From: Clostridia bacterium
GTDB taxonomy: Bacteria; Bacillota; Clostridia; Christensenellales; Aristaeellaceae
Direction of reading: 5' to 3'
Length of the DNA: 64,000 bases
Assembly (NCBI GenBank): GCA_017527065.1
Contig: JAFXQO010000036.1
Coordinates: forward strand, 1-64,000
Shown here: positions 1 through 7,989 of the stretch, piece by piece
Numbering within the stretch: the stretch's first letter is position 1
Layout: each line of letters starts with the position of its first letter
Translations under genes and position numbers: made by a program
Notes under the pieces: model-generated
What the model was told of the DNA's origin: nothing
Databases searched by the model: none
The model's input: only the letters and a program-made list of their open reading frames with translations

Positions 1-93
1 CACCTGTTCCCATACCGAACACAGAAGTTAAGCCTCTTAGCGCTGATGGTACTTGGCTGGCAACGGCCCGGGAGAGTAGGACGTCGCCGGGAT
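1..93 (+). rRNA. rrf: 5S ribosomal RNA, 3' part (5' end outside window)
   Basis: The first bases read as the conserved body of bacterial 5S rRNA: the CCATACCGAACACAGAAG loop region, then GTTAAGC, and the closing GAGAGTAGGACG segment near 72-83. About 25 bases of the 5' strand, which would pair with the 3' end, lie left of the window, so the end near base 93 is estimated. It is probably the last gene of an rRNA operon, with tRNA-Asn following about 220 bases later on the same strand. Confidence 0.93.
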
Positions 94-105
94 CCAGAGA
101 AGGGA

Positions 106-133
106 AGTTGGAGGAGCGGGAGCTTCTCCAACT
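106..133 (+). terminator. Stem-loop behind the 5S rRNA
   Basis: An 11-base stem (106-116 with 123-133, one G-T pair) closes a six-base loop shortly after the 5S rRNA. No T-run follows, so it may be a processing or pausing structure rather than a classical intrinsic terminator. Confidence 0.45.
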
Positions 134-198
134 GCCTTATAAGATGGGTAGAGGGAAGAGAAGGGCGAAGCGAAGCAAGGGCAGGGATTGAAAACAAC

Positions 199-303
199 GC
201 CTGCAAGCAATGCCTGAAAACCCGCGAACGACACGCGGAAACCCAAAAGCAACACCCGGAGACCCGCAAACAACGCCCGGAAATCCGCGAACAAAGTCCT
301 GGA
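199..303. repeat. Five tandem 21-base units between 5S rRNA and tRNA-Asn
   Basis: Five contiguous imperfect units of exactly 21 bases begin at 199, 220, 241, 262 and 283, with a consensus near ACCCGCGAACAACGCCCGGAA. The period is a multiple of three, which leaves both strands open and creates spurious reading frames with heptapeptide repeats. No ribosome-binding site supports translation. Function unknown; it may be a spacer or processing element in the rRNA-tRNA transcript. Confidence 0.75.
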
Positions 304-314
304 ACCGAAAACGA

Positions 315-386
315 TCCTCAGTAGCTCAATGGCAGAGCACTCGGCTGTTAACCGAGTTGTTGTAGGTTCGAGCCCTACCTGGGGAG
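315..386 (+). tRNA. trnN: tRNA-Asn (anticodon GTT)
   Basis: The acceptor strands 315-321 and 379-385 pair over seven bases (one G-T pair), the anticodon arm carries CTGTTAA with anticodon GTT, and the T arm carries GGTTCGAGCC. The discriminator base is G386. No CCA is encoded here; the gene runs on with TGCA. A second copy of the 3' half at 7157-7198 does continue with CCA, which suggests that the 3' end of this gene was exchanged during an integration event. Confidence 0.95.
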
Positions 387-391
387 TGCAG

Positions 392-420
392 ACTCCGCAC
401 AGCATTGTGTGGAGTTTTTT
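392..420 (+). terminator. Intrinsic terminator after tRNA-Asn
   Basis: A ten-base stem (392-401 with 406-415, one G-T pair) with a four-base loop is followed by a run of T to 420. It ends the rRNA/tRNA transcript five bases behind the tRNA. Confidence 0.88.
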
Positions 421-723
421 GTTACAATAAAACAAAAACGAGAGCCAAGTACGTTAATATTTCGAGACAACTTCTATGAACATAACTGAAAATCCCTTTT
501 CTGCACAAACCCCTGCACAAGTTCGGAAACTTGCGAGAGGATACAATAATACCCCGCTTTTCTTTCATTAGAAAAACGGGGTTGTTCGACAGACTGCGGC
601 GTGATCTTTCAGTCACACCGCTCTCTGCGGGTACATAGGATAAATAATTCCTTACCCCTATGAACCCTGGGATTTCGGGGTTATTTCATGCTCAAAACGG
701 CAGTTTACCCACACCAGCTTTCT
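421..723. other. Gene-free stretch with a stem-loop
   Basis: No convincing gene is seen. The one clear structure is an inverted repeat at 551-582 (ACCCCG with CGGGGT, plus an inner TTTTCT with AGAAAA), which could terminate transcription arriving from either side. It lies downstream of the isomerase gene that ends at 724 on the minus strand. Confidence 0.5.
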
Positions 724-1569
724 TCATCCAATTAATGCCGTTCCGACGCAATACATGAGCCGCAGCGCTTCCGCCTTGCAGGCCTCCGGCATCTTGTGAA
801 CAAAATTGTGCGCCTCAAATGTCAGATCGCCATCATATCCCGTTTCGCGCAGCGCATCGATTAAAGGGGGCCAGTCGATTGAGCCAACAAATGGCATGGT
901 GTGCTCGTCTCTCTCACCTTGATTGTCGGCGACATGTAACGCGTGCAGTCGGTGATTGAGCAAGTGGATGGCCGCAGGCTGATCCTGGTGGGCCAAATGA
1001 GCGTGGCCGGTGTCCCAGCATGCGCCGACATTGGGCCTGTCGATCCAATCGATCAGATCGCATAATTGCTCGGCTGTCGTAAGGCCAGAGGCAGGCTGCC
1101 GCATGTTTTCGAGCGCCAGACCGGTCTTCCATTTTGCCGCCAGCTCTGCGTACATTCGATAATAGCTGACATTGTCCGCCAGCATCTTGTCCATTGAGCC
1201 GGGTTCCGCCCAGTCGGTGCGCTGCGAAGGATGCATGACGATCCATGGCACACCCAGCATCCCCGCGCCGATGATGGAGCGCTCGATCTGCCGTTCATGA
1301 ATATCCTTTGCCTGTTCGTCATAGAAATTGTGAACATGCGCATGAGCTTGTGTGAACTTGGCGCCGGCTCGTTGCGCAGCCTCGGCAATGCGTTCAACCC
1401 AATTCTGCCAGTCGTCCTGCATGAAAGGCGAGCGCGGATCATGGCTCCAATCCCAGAAATTCATGTCAAGGCAATGGAAGCCGGCGTCCACGACGCGCTG
1501 TAGCTGTATGGTTACATCGACGCGAAATTCAGGATCAAAGAAAACATTCAACGATTTGCAGGGACGCAT
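724..1569 (-). CDS. Sugar phosphate isomerase/epimerase (TIM-barrel, AP-endonuclease-2-like)
   Basis: The 281-residue product has the length and pattern of xylose-isomerase-like TIM-barrel proteins, which isomerise or epimerise free or phosphorylated sugars and inositols in the cytoplasm. The likely metal and substrate ligands are visible in order: HAHVHN, VMHPS, the glutamate of ALENM, WDTGHAHL, LHVADN followed by a conserved RDEH, and the C-terminal glutamate of FEAHN. The ATG is preceded by GGGAGG. It is divergent from the sugar ABC operon at 1775 and shares its 200-base control region, so it probably acts on a sugar imported by that operon. The exact substrate cannot be read from sequence. 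Confidence 0.85.
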   Translation of the reverse strand: MRPCKSLNVFFDPEFRVDVTIQLQRVVDAGFHCLDMNFWDWSHDPRSPFMQDDWQNWVERIAEAAQRAGAKFTQAHAHVHNFYDEQAKDIHERQIERSIIGAGMLGVPWIVMHPSQRTDWAEPGSMDKMLADNVSYYRMYAELAAKWKTGLALENMRQPASGLTTAEQLCDLIDWIDRPNVGACWDTGHAHLAHQDQPAAIHLLNHRLHALHVADNQGERDEHTMPFVGSIDWPPLIDALRETGYDGDLTFEAHNFVHKMPEACKAEALRLMYCVGTALIG

Positions 1570-1657
1570 GTGATAACCCTCCCGTCATGCTTTGGATGGT
1601 CTTCAACTAAGTATAGCGCGGGGTCATGGATTTGACAACAAGAAAAGAAAAAATGTG

Positions 1658-1733
1658 AAAAGTTTACAGAATCTTCAAAAGTTTACATAATTTTCAAAAA
1701 CTTATTGACAGGCAGGCGGCGCTCAGCTATAAT
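1658..1733 (+). promoter_or_regulatory. Sigma-A promoter with upstream tandem 19-base operator-like repeats
   Basis: TTGACA (1705-1710), a 17-base spacer and TATAAT (1728-1733) form a perfect consensus promoter, 42 bases before the first permease gene. Directly upstream, two 19-base direct repeats (1658-1676 and 1677-1695, two mismatches, core AAAAGTTTACA) abut the -35 region. They look like a binding site for a repressor or activator that controls the sugar operon and perhaps the divergent isomerase gene. Confidence 0.8.
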
Positions 1734-1774
1734 AATAATAAAAATAAGCGCATAACTATGAGAGGAGTGGAGTC

Positions 1775-2743
1775 ATGCAAAAAGCATCGAAAACTCCCGT
1801 TAAGCGTTATGGCTTCCGGCACGATTTGCGCCGATCCCTGCGCAGAAACTGGGCGCTGTATCTGCTCGTCATTCCGGGGCTTTTGTATTTCATCCTGTTC
1901 CTGTATTGGCCGATGTATGGCGTTATCATCGCGTTCAAGGATTTTTCTCCCAATAAAGGAATTCTCGGCAGCCCCTGGGCGACATACAGGGGAACGGTGG
2001 ATATTTTCAAGCATTTCAAGAACTTTTTCACGTCGATCCATTTCTACAGGACCCTGCGCAATACCGTCCAGATCAGCCTTTATACCCTGGCCGTCGGCTT
2101 TCCCATTCCGCTCATACTGGCCATACTGATGAACGAGCTGCAGAACCAGCGCTTCAAGCAGATCGTTCAGACGGTGACATACCTTCCCCACTTCATATCC
2201 ACCATCGTGCTCTGCGGCATGCTGTGGATATTTATGAGAAGCGACACCGGGCTGTTCAACATCCTGCGCGGAAAACTCGGGCTTCCGTCCATAAGCTTTC
2301 TGAACGACGGCCGGTATTTCAAGAGCATCTATGTATGGAGCGGCGTTTGGCAGAACGCCGGCTGGGGCACCATCATATACATGGCTACCCTCTCGAGTCT
2401 GGACACGCAGATGTATGAGGCGGCCATGATCGACGGCGCCTCGCGACTGCAGACCGTGTGGTATATCACGCTGCCATGCCTGCTGCCGACGGCGATCATG
2501 CTGCTGATCCTCGACTGCGGCTCCTTCATGTCGGTCGGTTTTGAGAAGGTCTTCGCGCTCCAGACGGACCTGACGCTGGAGGCCAGCGATGTGATATCAA
2601 CGCTCGTCTACCGCAAAGGCATACTGGAAACCAGCTATTCCTTCTCCTCCGCGGTCGGCCTGTTTAACTCTCTGATCAACTGCTTCCTGCTGGTGACCGT
2701 CAACTTCATCAGCCGGAAGGCCGCGAACATCAGCCTGTTCTGA
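1775..2743 (+). CDS. lplB: Sugar ABC transporter permease, LplB family
   Basis: This 322-residue inner-membrane protein starts with a basic cytoplasmic stretch followed by the first membrane segment (LYLLVIPGLLYFILFLYW), as in LplB-type CUT1 permeases for oligosaccharides. Further hydrophobic segments follow, and the EAAMIDG loop that contacts the ATPase is near residue 215. AGAGGAG precedes the ATG. It is the first gene of a four-gene operon. No ATPase gene is present, so, as known for this family, a shared MsmX-type ATPase encoded elsewhere is presumably used. Substrate unknown; likely a plant or host glycan fragment. Confidence 0.92.
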   Translation: MQKASKTPVKRYGFRHDLRRSLRRNWALYLLVIPGLLYFILFLYWPMYGVIIAFKDFSPNKGILGSPWATYRGTVDIFKHFKNFFTSIHFYRTLRNTVQISLYTLAVGFPIPLILAILMNELQNQRFKQIVQTVTYLPHFISTIVLCGMLWIFMRSDTGLFNILRGKLGLPSISFLNDGRYFKSIYVWSGVWQNAGWGTIIYMATLSSLDTQMYEAAMIDGASRLQTVWYITLPCLLPTAIMLLILDCGSFMSVGFEKVFALQTDLTLEASDVISTLVYRKGILETSYSFSSAVGLFNSLINCFLLVTVNFISRKAANISLF

Positions 2744-2759
2744 TAAAGGAGGCTGCAGC

Positions 2760-3689
2760 ATGCAAGACGTAACGAGGAAGGCCGCGGGACATTCCAACAG
2801 GATACGCGCCACGCGCTCGGACAGGATATTCGATACGGTCAATATCCTTATCATGGTAGCCATACTGATCATCATCATCTATCCCCTCTGGTTCGTGATC
2901 ATCGCGTCGTTTTCCAATTCCCAGCTTGTCACGACGGGTAAGGTCCTCATTCTGCCAAAGGAGTTTCACCTGCAGGCGTACCGCAAGGTCTTTTCCGACA
3001 ACCGGATCATGACGGGATACCGGAATACCATCTTCTATACCTTCGCGGGGACGTTCCTCAATGTGATCTTCACGCTGTCGCTGGCCTATCCGCTCTCGCG
3101 GAAGGACTTCATGGGCCGGAATCTCATCATGGGTATCATGAGCGTCACGATGTTTTTCGGCGGAGGTCTGATCCCGACTTACCTGGTGTACAAGCAGCTG
3201 GGCATCGTCAACACGTTCTGGGTGATGATTCTGCCGGGGCTGATCAGCGTCTACAACTGCATCCTGATGCGGACGTTTATACAGGGACTGCCCTACGACC
3301 TGCAGGAAGCCGCCATGATCGACGGCTGCGGCAATATCGGAATCCTTATAAAGGTCGTTCTGCCGCTGTGCAAGCCGATCATCGCCGTTATGGTCATCTA
3401 CTACGGCGTGGCGCACTGGAACAGTTATTTTAACGCCCTGGTTTATCTCAGCAAAAAGGAATTGAAACCACTGGCGCTGATCCTGCGCGAGATCCTCGTG
3501 ACCAATACCACGACCGCCTCCGAGATGGAATCCGCCGGCGGCGCGGAAAGCCAGATGGAGATGCAGCGCATCGCCGAATCCATCAAATACTCGGTGATCA
3601 TCGTCTCCACATTCCCCATGCTGTGCCTGTATCCCTTCGTGCAGAAGTATTTCGCCAAGGGCGTCATGCTGGGCGCGATCAAGGGGTAA
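2760..3689 (+). CDS. ytcP: Sugar ABC transporter permease, YtcP/MalG-like
   Basis: The 309-residue product is the second CUT1 permease. It has an N-terminal membrane segment, a six-helix core and an EAAMIDG ATPase-contact loop near residue 185, followed by the typical LPLCKPI. It starts 16 bases after lplB with AAAGGAGG as ribosome-binding site, so the two are translated from one message and form the heterodimeric membrane channel. Confidence 0.92.
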   Translation: MQDVTRKAAGHSNRIRATRSDRIFDTVNILIMVAILIIIIYPLWFVIIASFSNSQLVTTGKVLILPKEFHLQAYRKVFSDNRIMTGYRNTIFYTFAGTFLNVIFTLSLAYPLSRKDFMGRNLIMGIMSVTMFFGGGLIPTYLVYKQLGIVNTFWVMILPGLISVYNCILMRTFIQGLPYDLQEAAMIDGCGNIGILIKVVLPLCKPIIAVMVIYYGVAHWNSYFNALVYLSKKELKPLALILREILVTNTTTASEMESAGGAESQMEMQRIAESIKYSVIIVSTFPMLCLYPFVQKYFAKGVMLGAIKG

Positions 3690-3699
3690 GCGTATCCTG

Positions 3700-3715
3700 C
3701 GCGGCTATAGCCGCG
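3700..3715 (+). other. Perfect 16-base palindrome between permease and binding-protein genes
   Basis: CGCGGCTATAGCCGCG can fold into a short hairpin in the message just before the ribosome-binding site of the solute-binding protein. Such intercistronic hairpins often protect the downstream part of a message and allow the binding protein to be made in excess. That role is an inference here. Confidence 0.5.
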
Positions 3716-3736
3716 ACAATATAAGGAGGTAGTACC

Positions 3737-5347
3737 ATGAAAAAGATCCTTTCCCTGCTCCTGGTTCTCTGCGTCGCGCTCTTCGGCGTGATGGCGATGG
3801 CCGATGGGGGAACGACTCTGACCAGCGGCGGCATCGAATATGAGCTGACGCCCGAAGGCTACCCGGTCATGAGCGAGCCCATCGTCATCAAGACGTTTGC
3901 CTACACGACGCGGCCCGAAGGCGCCGGCGCCTGGGAGACGCCCAATGACATCGCGTTCTTCAAGATTTTCAACGAGAAGACGAACATCTCCTTCGACTGG
4001 GAGATCGTCGTCAAGTCCGCCTGGGCCGAGCGCGCCAAGGTGCTCATCGCCTCGGACGACCTGCCGGAGCTCTTCTTCAAGGGCCGCTTCAGCAACGCTG
4101 AGCTGAGCAAGTATGGCGCCGACGGCCTGTTCGTGAATCTGGAGGACAAGCTGGAGACTTACGCGCCGAACTTCTACGATTACCTGACCGAGCGCGACCT
4201 GACCAAGTATCTGCGCCTGGGCGAGGGCATCTGGGGATTCCCCTACATCTTCGAGACGGAAGGCGTGCGCATTACCAAGATCTTCTTCAACATCAAGTGG
4301 CTCGAGAACGTCGGCAAGGAAATGCCGACCAACTGGGATGAGATTCACGACGTGCTGGTCGCTTTCCGCGACAATGACGCCAACGGCAACGGAGATCCCA
4401 CGGACGAAGTGCCCGCCGGCTTCACCGATCGCGACAGCATAATCACCGCGTTCGCCGGCGACTTCGGACTGCAGAACAGAGGCACCTCGAACGCCTATCT
4501 GGACGCCGATCCCGCGGATGAAACCGGAAACACCCTGCGCTTCTGGTACAGCGCGGACGAAATGAAGGATGTGCTGTCCAGGGCCAAGACCTATTACGAC
4601 GAAGGCCTCATTCCCAAGATCTTCTTCGACGCCGACTACACCGACGGCCCGTTCTCCACTTATATCAAGGAGAATCAGATCGGCATGCACATGGCGTATG
4701 CCACCATCACCGGCACTTATGTCGATGATTACATCGCCATGCCCAAGGCGCCCTCCGACATGTGGGGCCGCTGCTCCGGTTACCTCAACTCCTACGGCAG
4801 CATGGTCATTACCAAGGAATGCCGCTATCCCGAGGCGATGATGTCCTGGGCGAACTACATGTACACCATCCAGGGCGCCTATGACTACTGCCTGGGCATC
4901 GAGGGCGAATCCTACACCTTCAACGACGCGGGCCACACCGAACTGACCGACCTGATCCTGCACAATCCGGACGGCCTCAGCAGCGAGCAGGCCCTGCTGC
5001 GTTTCAGCATCTATTCCGGCGGCAACAACCCCGTCCTGCTCACCGACGACACCTTCAAGGGCGGCGAGTGCTATTGGACCAGCCTGGAAGGCAGCGCGAA
5101 CTTCAAGCCCTATATGCCCAGCCCCATTTGGGAGGCTTTGCCGCTGTCCGGTGAAGGCACGGAGATCGTGTCCTCCGTCAAGGGCGACATCGACGCCGTC
5201 ATCGCGGAGTATTGCGCCGCGTTCATCACCGGCAAGCTCGACATCGAGGGCGGCTGGAGCGAGTATCTCGACAAGCTGCAGCAGGCTGGCGTTGATGATT
5301 ACCTCTGGGCTTATCAGGAAGCCTACAACAACGTCAACGGCCTCTGA
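3737..5347 (+). CDS. Extracellular sugar-binding protein (ABC solute-binding, LipO-like)
   Basis: The 536-residue protein has a signal peptide (MKK, then a hydrophobic stretch to about residue 22, AMA before the likely cut). The mature part matches large family-1 solute-binding proteins that accompany LplB/YtcP permeases: a first lobe with IKTFAYTTRP, an EKTNISFDWE region and a PTNWDE motif near residue 200. Most relatives are lipoproteins, but no lipobox cysteine is visible here, so the protein may be free or anchored otherwise. Strong GGAGG before the ATG. It should deliver the sugar to the two permeases. Confidence 0.9.
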   Translation: MKKILSLLLVLCVALFGVMAMADGGTTLTSGGIEYELTPEGYPVMSEPIVIKTFAYTTRPEGAGAWETPNDIAFFKIFNEKTNISFDWEIVVKSAWAERAKVLIASDDLPELFFKGRFSNAELSKYGADGLFVNLEDKLETYAPNFYDYLTERDLTKYLRLGEGIWGFPYIFETEGVRITKIFFNIKWLENVGKEMPTNWDEIHDVLVAFRDNDANGNGDPTDEVPAGFTDRDSIITAFAGDFGLQNRGTSNAYLDADPADETGNTLRFWYSADEMKDVLSRAKTYYDEGLIPKIFFDADYTDGPFSTYIKENQIGMHMAYATITGTYVDDYIAMPKAPSDMWGRCSGYLNSYGSMVITKECRYPEAMMSWANYMYTIQGAYDYCLGIEGESYTFNDAGHTELTDLILHNPDGLSSEQALLRFSIYSGGNNPVLLTDDTFKGGECYWTSLEGSANFKPYMPSPIWEALPLSGEGTEIVSSVKGDIDAVIAEYCAAFITGKLDIEGGWSEYLDKLQQAGVDDYLWAYQEAYNNVNGL

Positions 5348-5362
5348 TAGGGAATTGAAACC

Positions 5363-6577
5363 ATGAGTGATAGACTTCATGCCGCGGTCATCGGTCTCGG
5401 TGGCCGCGGCCGCGGCCTGCTTCCGACGATCAGCGCCATCCGCGATCTGGAAATCACGGCGATCTGCGATATATCTCCCGCCCGCCTGCAAGAAGGAAAG
5501 AGGATCATGGCCGATCTGGGCAAGGAGCCCCGATGCTATGAGGATTATCGCCGGATCATCGATGACGGCGGCATCGACCTGGTCTATGTCGTCACCAACT
5601 GGATCACACATTGGGAAATCTGCAAAGATTTCATGGAAGCGGGCGTTTACACTGCATGCGAGGTCAATGGCGCTGCGAGCCTTGACGAGTGCTGGGAGCT
5701 GGTGCGCGTCTATGAGCGCACGGGCACACCCATGATGATGTTGGAAAACTGTTGCTACGGCCGCAATGAGCTGGCCGTCATGAATATGGTGCGCCAGGGG
5801 CTCTTCGGCAGAGTCGTTTACGCGGAGTGCGGCTACTGCCATGACCTCCGCGCCCATATTGCGATGCTGACACATCAGCGCATGAACAACAACCTGCTGC
5901 GCAACGGCGATCTGTATCCCACCCACGGTGTCGGCCCGATGGCCAAGCTTTTGAACATCAACAGGGGCAATCGCTTTGTGAGTCTCGTGTCCATGTCCAC
6001 GCCGGCGCTGGGCGAACAGGACTATCTCCAACGTAACGATCCGGATCATCCGCTGGCAGACCCGCGCCGCGTGCGCTACGCCTGCGGCGACGTGACGACC
6101 AGCCTCGTGAAATGCGCCGGCGGTGAAGTGCTCATGATCCGTCACAGCGTCAGCTTGCCGCAGCCGTACAGTCGCGCGGGATTCGTGCAGGGCACGCGCG
6201 CCATCTACAGCGAGGCCGCCAAGGGCGTGCACATCGATGGCGTTCATAAAGAAGGCCATTGGGAATCCATGGAAGAAATTTTCAAGCAATATGAGCATCC
6301 GATCTGGAAGGAATACCAAGCCAGCCCGGACGACGCGCATGGCGGTATGGATTTCCTGGTGATGGACGCCTTCGCGCAGGCCGCGCGCACGCGCACGCCG
6401 CCTCCGATCGATGTCTACGACGCCGCCACATACATGGCGGTCACGGCCCTTTCCGAAGCGTCGGTGGCCATGGGCGGAACGCCACAGATGTTCCCGGATT
6501 TCACGCGCGGCAAATGGACGAGCGGACGCACGATCTGCGGCGGCAAGTATTGCCTTGATACCGAAGAGATTTTCTGA
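5363..6577 (+). CDS. Gfo/Idh/MocA-family NAD(P)-dependent oxidoreductase
   Basis: The 404-residue product opens with a Rossmann nucleotide-binding motif (VIGLGGRGRG, residues 10-19). It is followed by the EVNGAASLDEC region, where the family has its conserved EKP/EVP signature, and then the dimerisation and substrate domain with H-rich segments (GDLYPTHGVGP). Members oxidise sugars, inositols or sugar derivatives with NAD(P). It starts 16 bases after the binding-protein gene and closes the operon, so it probably acts on the imported sugar, perhaps with the divergent isomerase. The substrate is not determinable. Confidence 0.88.
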   Translation: MSDRLHAAVIGLGGRGRGLLPTISAIRDLEITAICDISPARLQEGKRIMADLGKEPRCYEDYRRIIDDGGIDLVYVVTNWITHWEICKDFMEAGVYTACEVNGAASLDECWELVRVYERTGTPMMMLENCCYGRNELAVMNMVRQGLFGRVVYAECGYCHDLRAHIAMLTHQRMNNNLLRNGDLYPTHGVGPMAKLLNINRGNRFVSLVSMSTPALGEQDYLQRNDPDHPLADPRRVRYACGDVTTSLVKCAGGEVLMIRHSVSLPQPYSRAGFVQGTRAIYSEAAKGVHIDGVHKEGHWESMEEIFKQYEHPIWKEYQASPDDAHGGMDFLVMDAFAQAARTRTPPPIDVYDAATYMAVTALSEASVAMGGTPQMFPDFTRGKWTSGRTICGGKYCLDTEEIF

Positions 6578-6615
6578 AGACCTGAACGAGACTGTGAAAA
6601 GGCTCCGGCATTCGA

Positions 6616-6657
6616 GCGCCTGCCATGCGGTTAGAGGGTGGCAGGCGCGTTTGTTTT
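6616..6657 (+). terminator. Intrinsic terminator of the sugar operon
   Basis: A ten-base perfect stem (GCGCCTGCCA at 6616-6625 with TGGCAGGCGC at 6639-6648) is followed by GTTTGTTTT. It lies about 40 bases after the oxidoreductase stop codon. Confidence 0.92.
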
Positions 6658-7156
6658 ACGTTTTATGAGGACAGTTTATTGATCGTTATCTTACGAATTG
6701 AATCTGACTGACGCATTGATGCCCTGCTCTTCCATGTGAAGGAAAGGGCATATTAAGACACATAAAGAGAAAGGGCGCATGATCCACGAGAAAATGGGCT
6801 GCTTTATGGCCCCTTACGGCATCGAGATTGCTTACGACGGCATGATCGCGGAAGTATAACAGGCGCGGTCACAGTGGAGGCAGATTCTGGCCGAGACCGA
6901 GGCGAAAATTGTGGTATAAAACATAGTTTATACCTCCAAGTATCAGGCAGTATGTGCATTGGTGGAGCAGAAGCTGACGAACAGAAGGCGGGGAAACGAA
7001 AAGGTTTTTTCCAAAACGAGAATCAATGCAGAAGAGAAACTGCATTGTTAATCCCGCTGGCCTCCTGATTTGCATAAGTTTTTGCACAAACAAGCCCAAG
7101 AACCTGCGAGTCCTATACTAGTAGGAACTGCTCCGCTGCATAGAACGACACTAGCG
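6658..7156. other. Intergenic region without an intact gene, probably decayed
   Basis: Only short interrupted reading frames occur, such as one from 6781 (MIHEKMGCFMAPYGIE) that stops after 26 codons. They look like remnants of a lost gene, but no family can be named. The stretch lies between the sugar-operon terminator and the tRNA-Asn fragment, which is where integration scars would be expected. Confidence 0.5.
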
Positions 7157-7198
7157 CTGTTAACCTAGTTGTTGTAGGTTCGAGCCCTACCTGGGGAG
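7157..7198 (+). repeat. Duplicated 3' half of tRNA-Asn (candidate attachment site)
   Basis: These 42 bases match the anticodon-to-discriminator part of tRNA-Asn (345-386) with a single mismatch and continue with an encoded CCA. The sequence to its left resembles the tRNA 5' half only weakly, so this copy cannot be a working tRNA. A tRNA 3'-half duplicate is the usual footprint of a tyrosine recombinase. It may be the left attachment site of the prophage that starts just to the right, or it may bound a 6.8-kb segment together with the intact tRNA. Confidence 0.75.
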
Positions 7199-7215
7199 CC
7201 ACATCATCCTTATAA

Positions 7216-7253
7216 GAACACCGGCCAGCCTCAGAATGGTTGGCCGTGTGTTC
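7216..7253 (+). other. Long stem-loop behind the tRNA-Asn fragment
   Basis: GAACAC and CGGCCAGCC on the left arm pair with GGTTGGCCG and GTGTTC on the right arm, with one bulged base. No T-run follows. It resembles a processing stem or a terminator variant at the end of the tRNA unit. Confidence 0.5.
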
Positions 7254-7286
7254 GTATTGTCATTCTATTTCGAATATCAGTAATGC

Positions 7287-7319
7287 AAAAGGCATCTGCG
7301 TGGGGCAGGTGCCTTTTTT
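7287..7319. terminator. Bidirectional intrinsic terminator
   Basis: A thirteen-base stem (7287-7299 with 7305-7317, one G-T pair) is flanked by A-runs on the left and T-runs on the right, so it could stop transcription in both directions. It separates the tRNA-Asn fragment from the first prophage-side gene. Confidence 0.8.
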
Positions 7320-7400
7320 CATATCATGATACGTTATTCTCTATCAATTTCCTGCGTGAATCACTTTGTTTTGCTATCATAGCAATAAAGGGGCATAGCT

Positions 7401-7667
7401 ATGATCAGGGTACGAATCCATTTGTCCACACTTCTTGGCGAGAAGAAGTGGACACAGGCAAAGCTTGCACGCAGGACGCACATCAGACCGAACACGATCA
7501 GCGAATTGTATTGGGAGATGGCCGAGAGGATCAGCCTGGACCATCTCGCAAGGATCTGTGAAGCATTGGGCTGTTCCTTAGATGAAATTCTCACACTCGA
7601 GTATGTTGATGGTGAGATGATCGACGACGGCAGCAGCGGCAAGCCGGTGCGATCATACAAACGCTGA
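7401..7667 (+). CDS. XRE/Cro-type helix-turn-helix regulator
   Basis: The 88-residue protein is a single HTH domain of the short Cro/CI type (HTH_26-like): WTQAKLARRTHIRPNTISELY is the turn and recognition region, followed by ISLDHLARICEALGCSLDEIL. It ends with a short polar tail. It probably regulates lysogeny or nearby genes. It is convergent with the two minus-strand genes that follow and has its own terminator. Confidence 0.85.
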   Translation: MIRVRIHLSTLLGEKKWTQAKLARRTHIRPNTISELYWEMAERISLDHLARICEALGCSLDEILTLEYVDGEMIDDGSSGKPVRSYKR

Positions 7668-7676
7668 CGAAGGAAA

Positions 7677-7717
7677 GGCCCGAGCGCTACACGGCGTTCG
7701 GGCCCTTCTTTTTTTCG
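7677..7717 (+). terminator. Terminator of the XRE regulator gene
   Basis: An eleven-base stem (7677-7687 with 7694-7704, one G-T pair) is followed by CTTCTTTTTTTC. It lies ten bases after the regulator stop codon and overlaps the 3' end of the convergent gene. Confidence 0.85.
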
Positions 7718-7989
7718 GCGAGACTGAAACAGTATCGTGTGTAGTCAATGGCAGCCTGTGGATATGTAGCGATCATTGAATAGGCGGTGATCTGTGCGCG
7801 AAGTGAAAGATCGGTATCATATGCACCCGGCGTAATGGTCAGGTTCTCATTCTCGAATCGCAAGGTACAGTTCTGCTCTTTGCATTTCTGGATGAGAGAT
7901 GACACATCGAAGTAATTACGTTCAAGTTCGAACAACGACCCGATGACCAATGTGCCGTCCTGCTGGATGCTGTACTCAGATATACTCAC
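7687..7989 (-). CDS. Hypothetical protein linked to the lysogeny-type regulator
   Basis: This 100-residue protein is not recognised. It starts in a four-base ATGA overlap with the stop of the upstream HTH gene, so the two are translationally coupled. The sequence is mixed alpha/beta with a QDGTLVIGSLFELE segment and no obvious motif or membrane segment. A role together with the regulator is an inference from position only. Confidence 0.7.
   Translation of the reverse strand: MSISEYSIQQDGTLVIGSLFELERNYFDVSSLIQKCKEQNCTLRFENENLTITPGAYDTDLSLRAQITAYSMIATYPQAAIDYTRYCFSLAEKKKGPNAV

Noticed and set aside
199..303. CRISPR array
   Set aside because: The 21-base units are contiguous, without spacers, and no cas genes are present. 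No other CRISPR-like array is visible in the window.
37..435. Open frames on both strands between 5S rRNA and tRNA-Asn
   Set aside because: They overlap structural RNA genes and arise from the 21-base repeats.
3443..6340. 965-codon open frame on the minus strand across permease, binding protein and oxidoreductase genes
   Set aside because: It is a shadow caused by GC-biased third positions. The plus-strand genes have clear families, starts and spacing.
387..7156. Composite transposon carrying the sugar locus
   Set aside because: No transposase, terminal inverted repeats or integrase is seen between the tRNA copies; only the tRNA duplication supports mobility.
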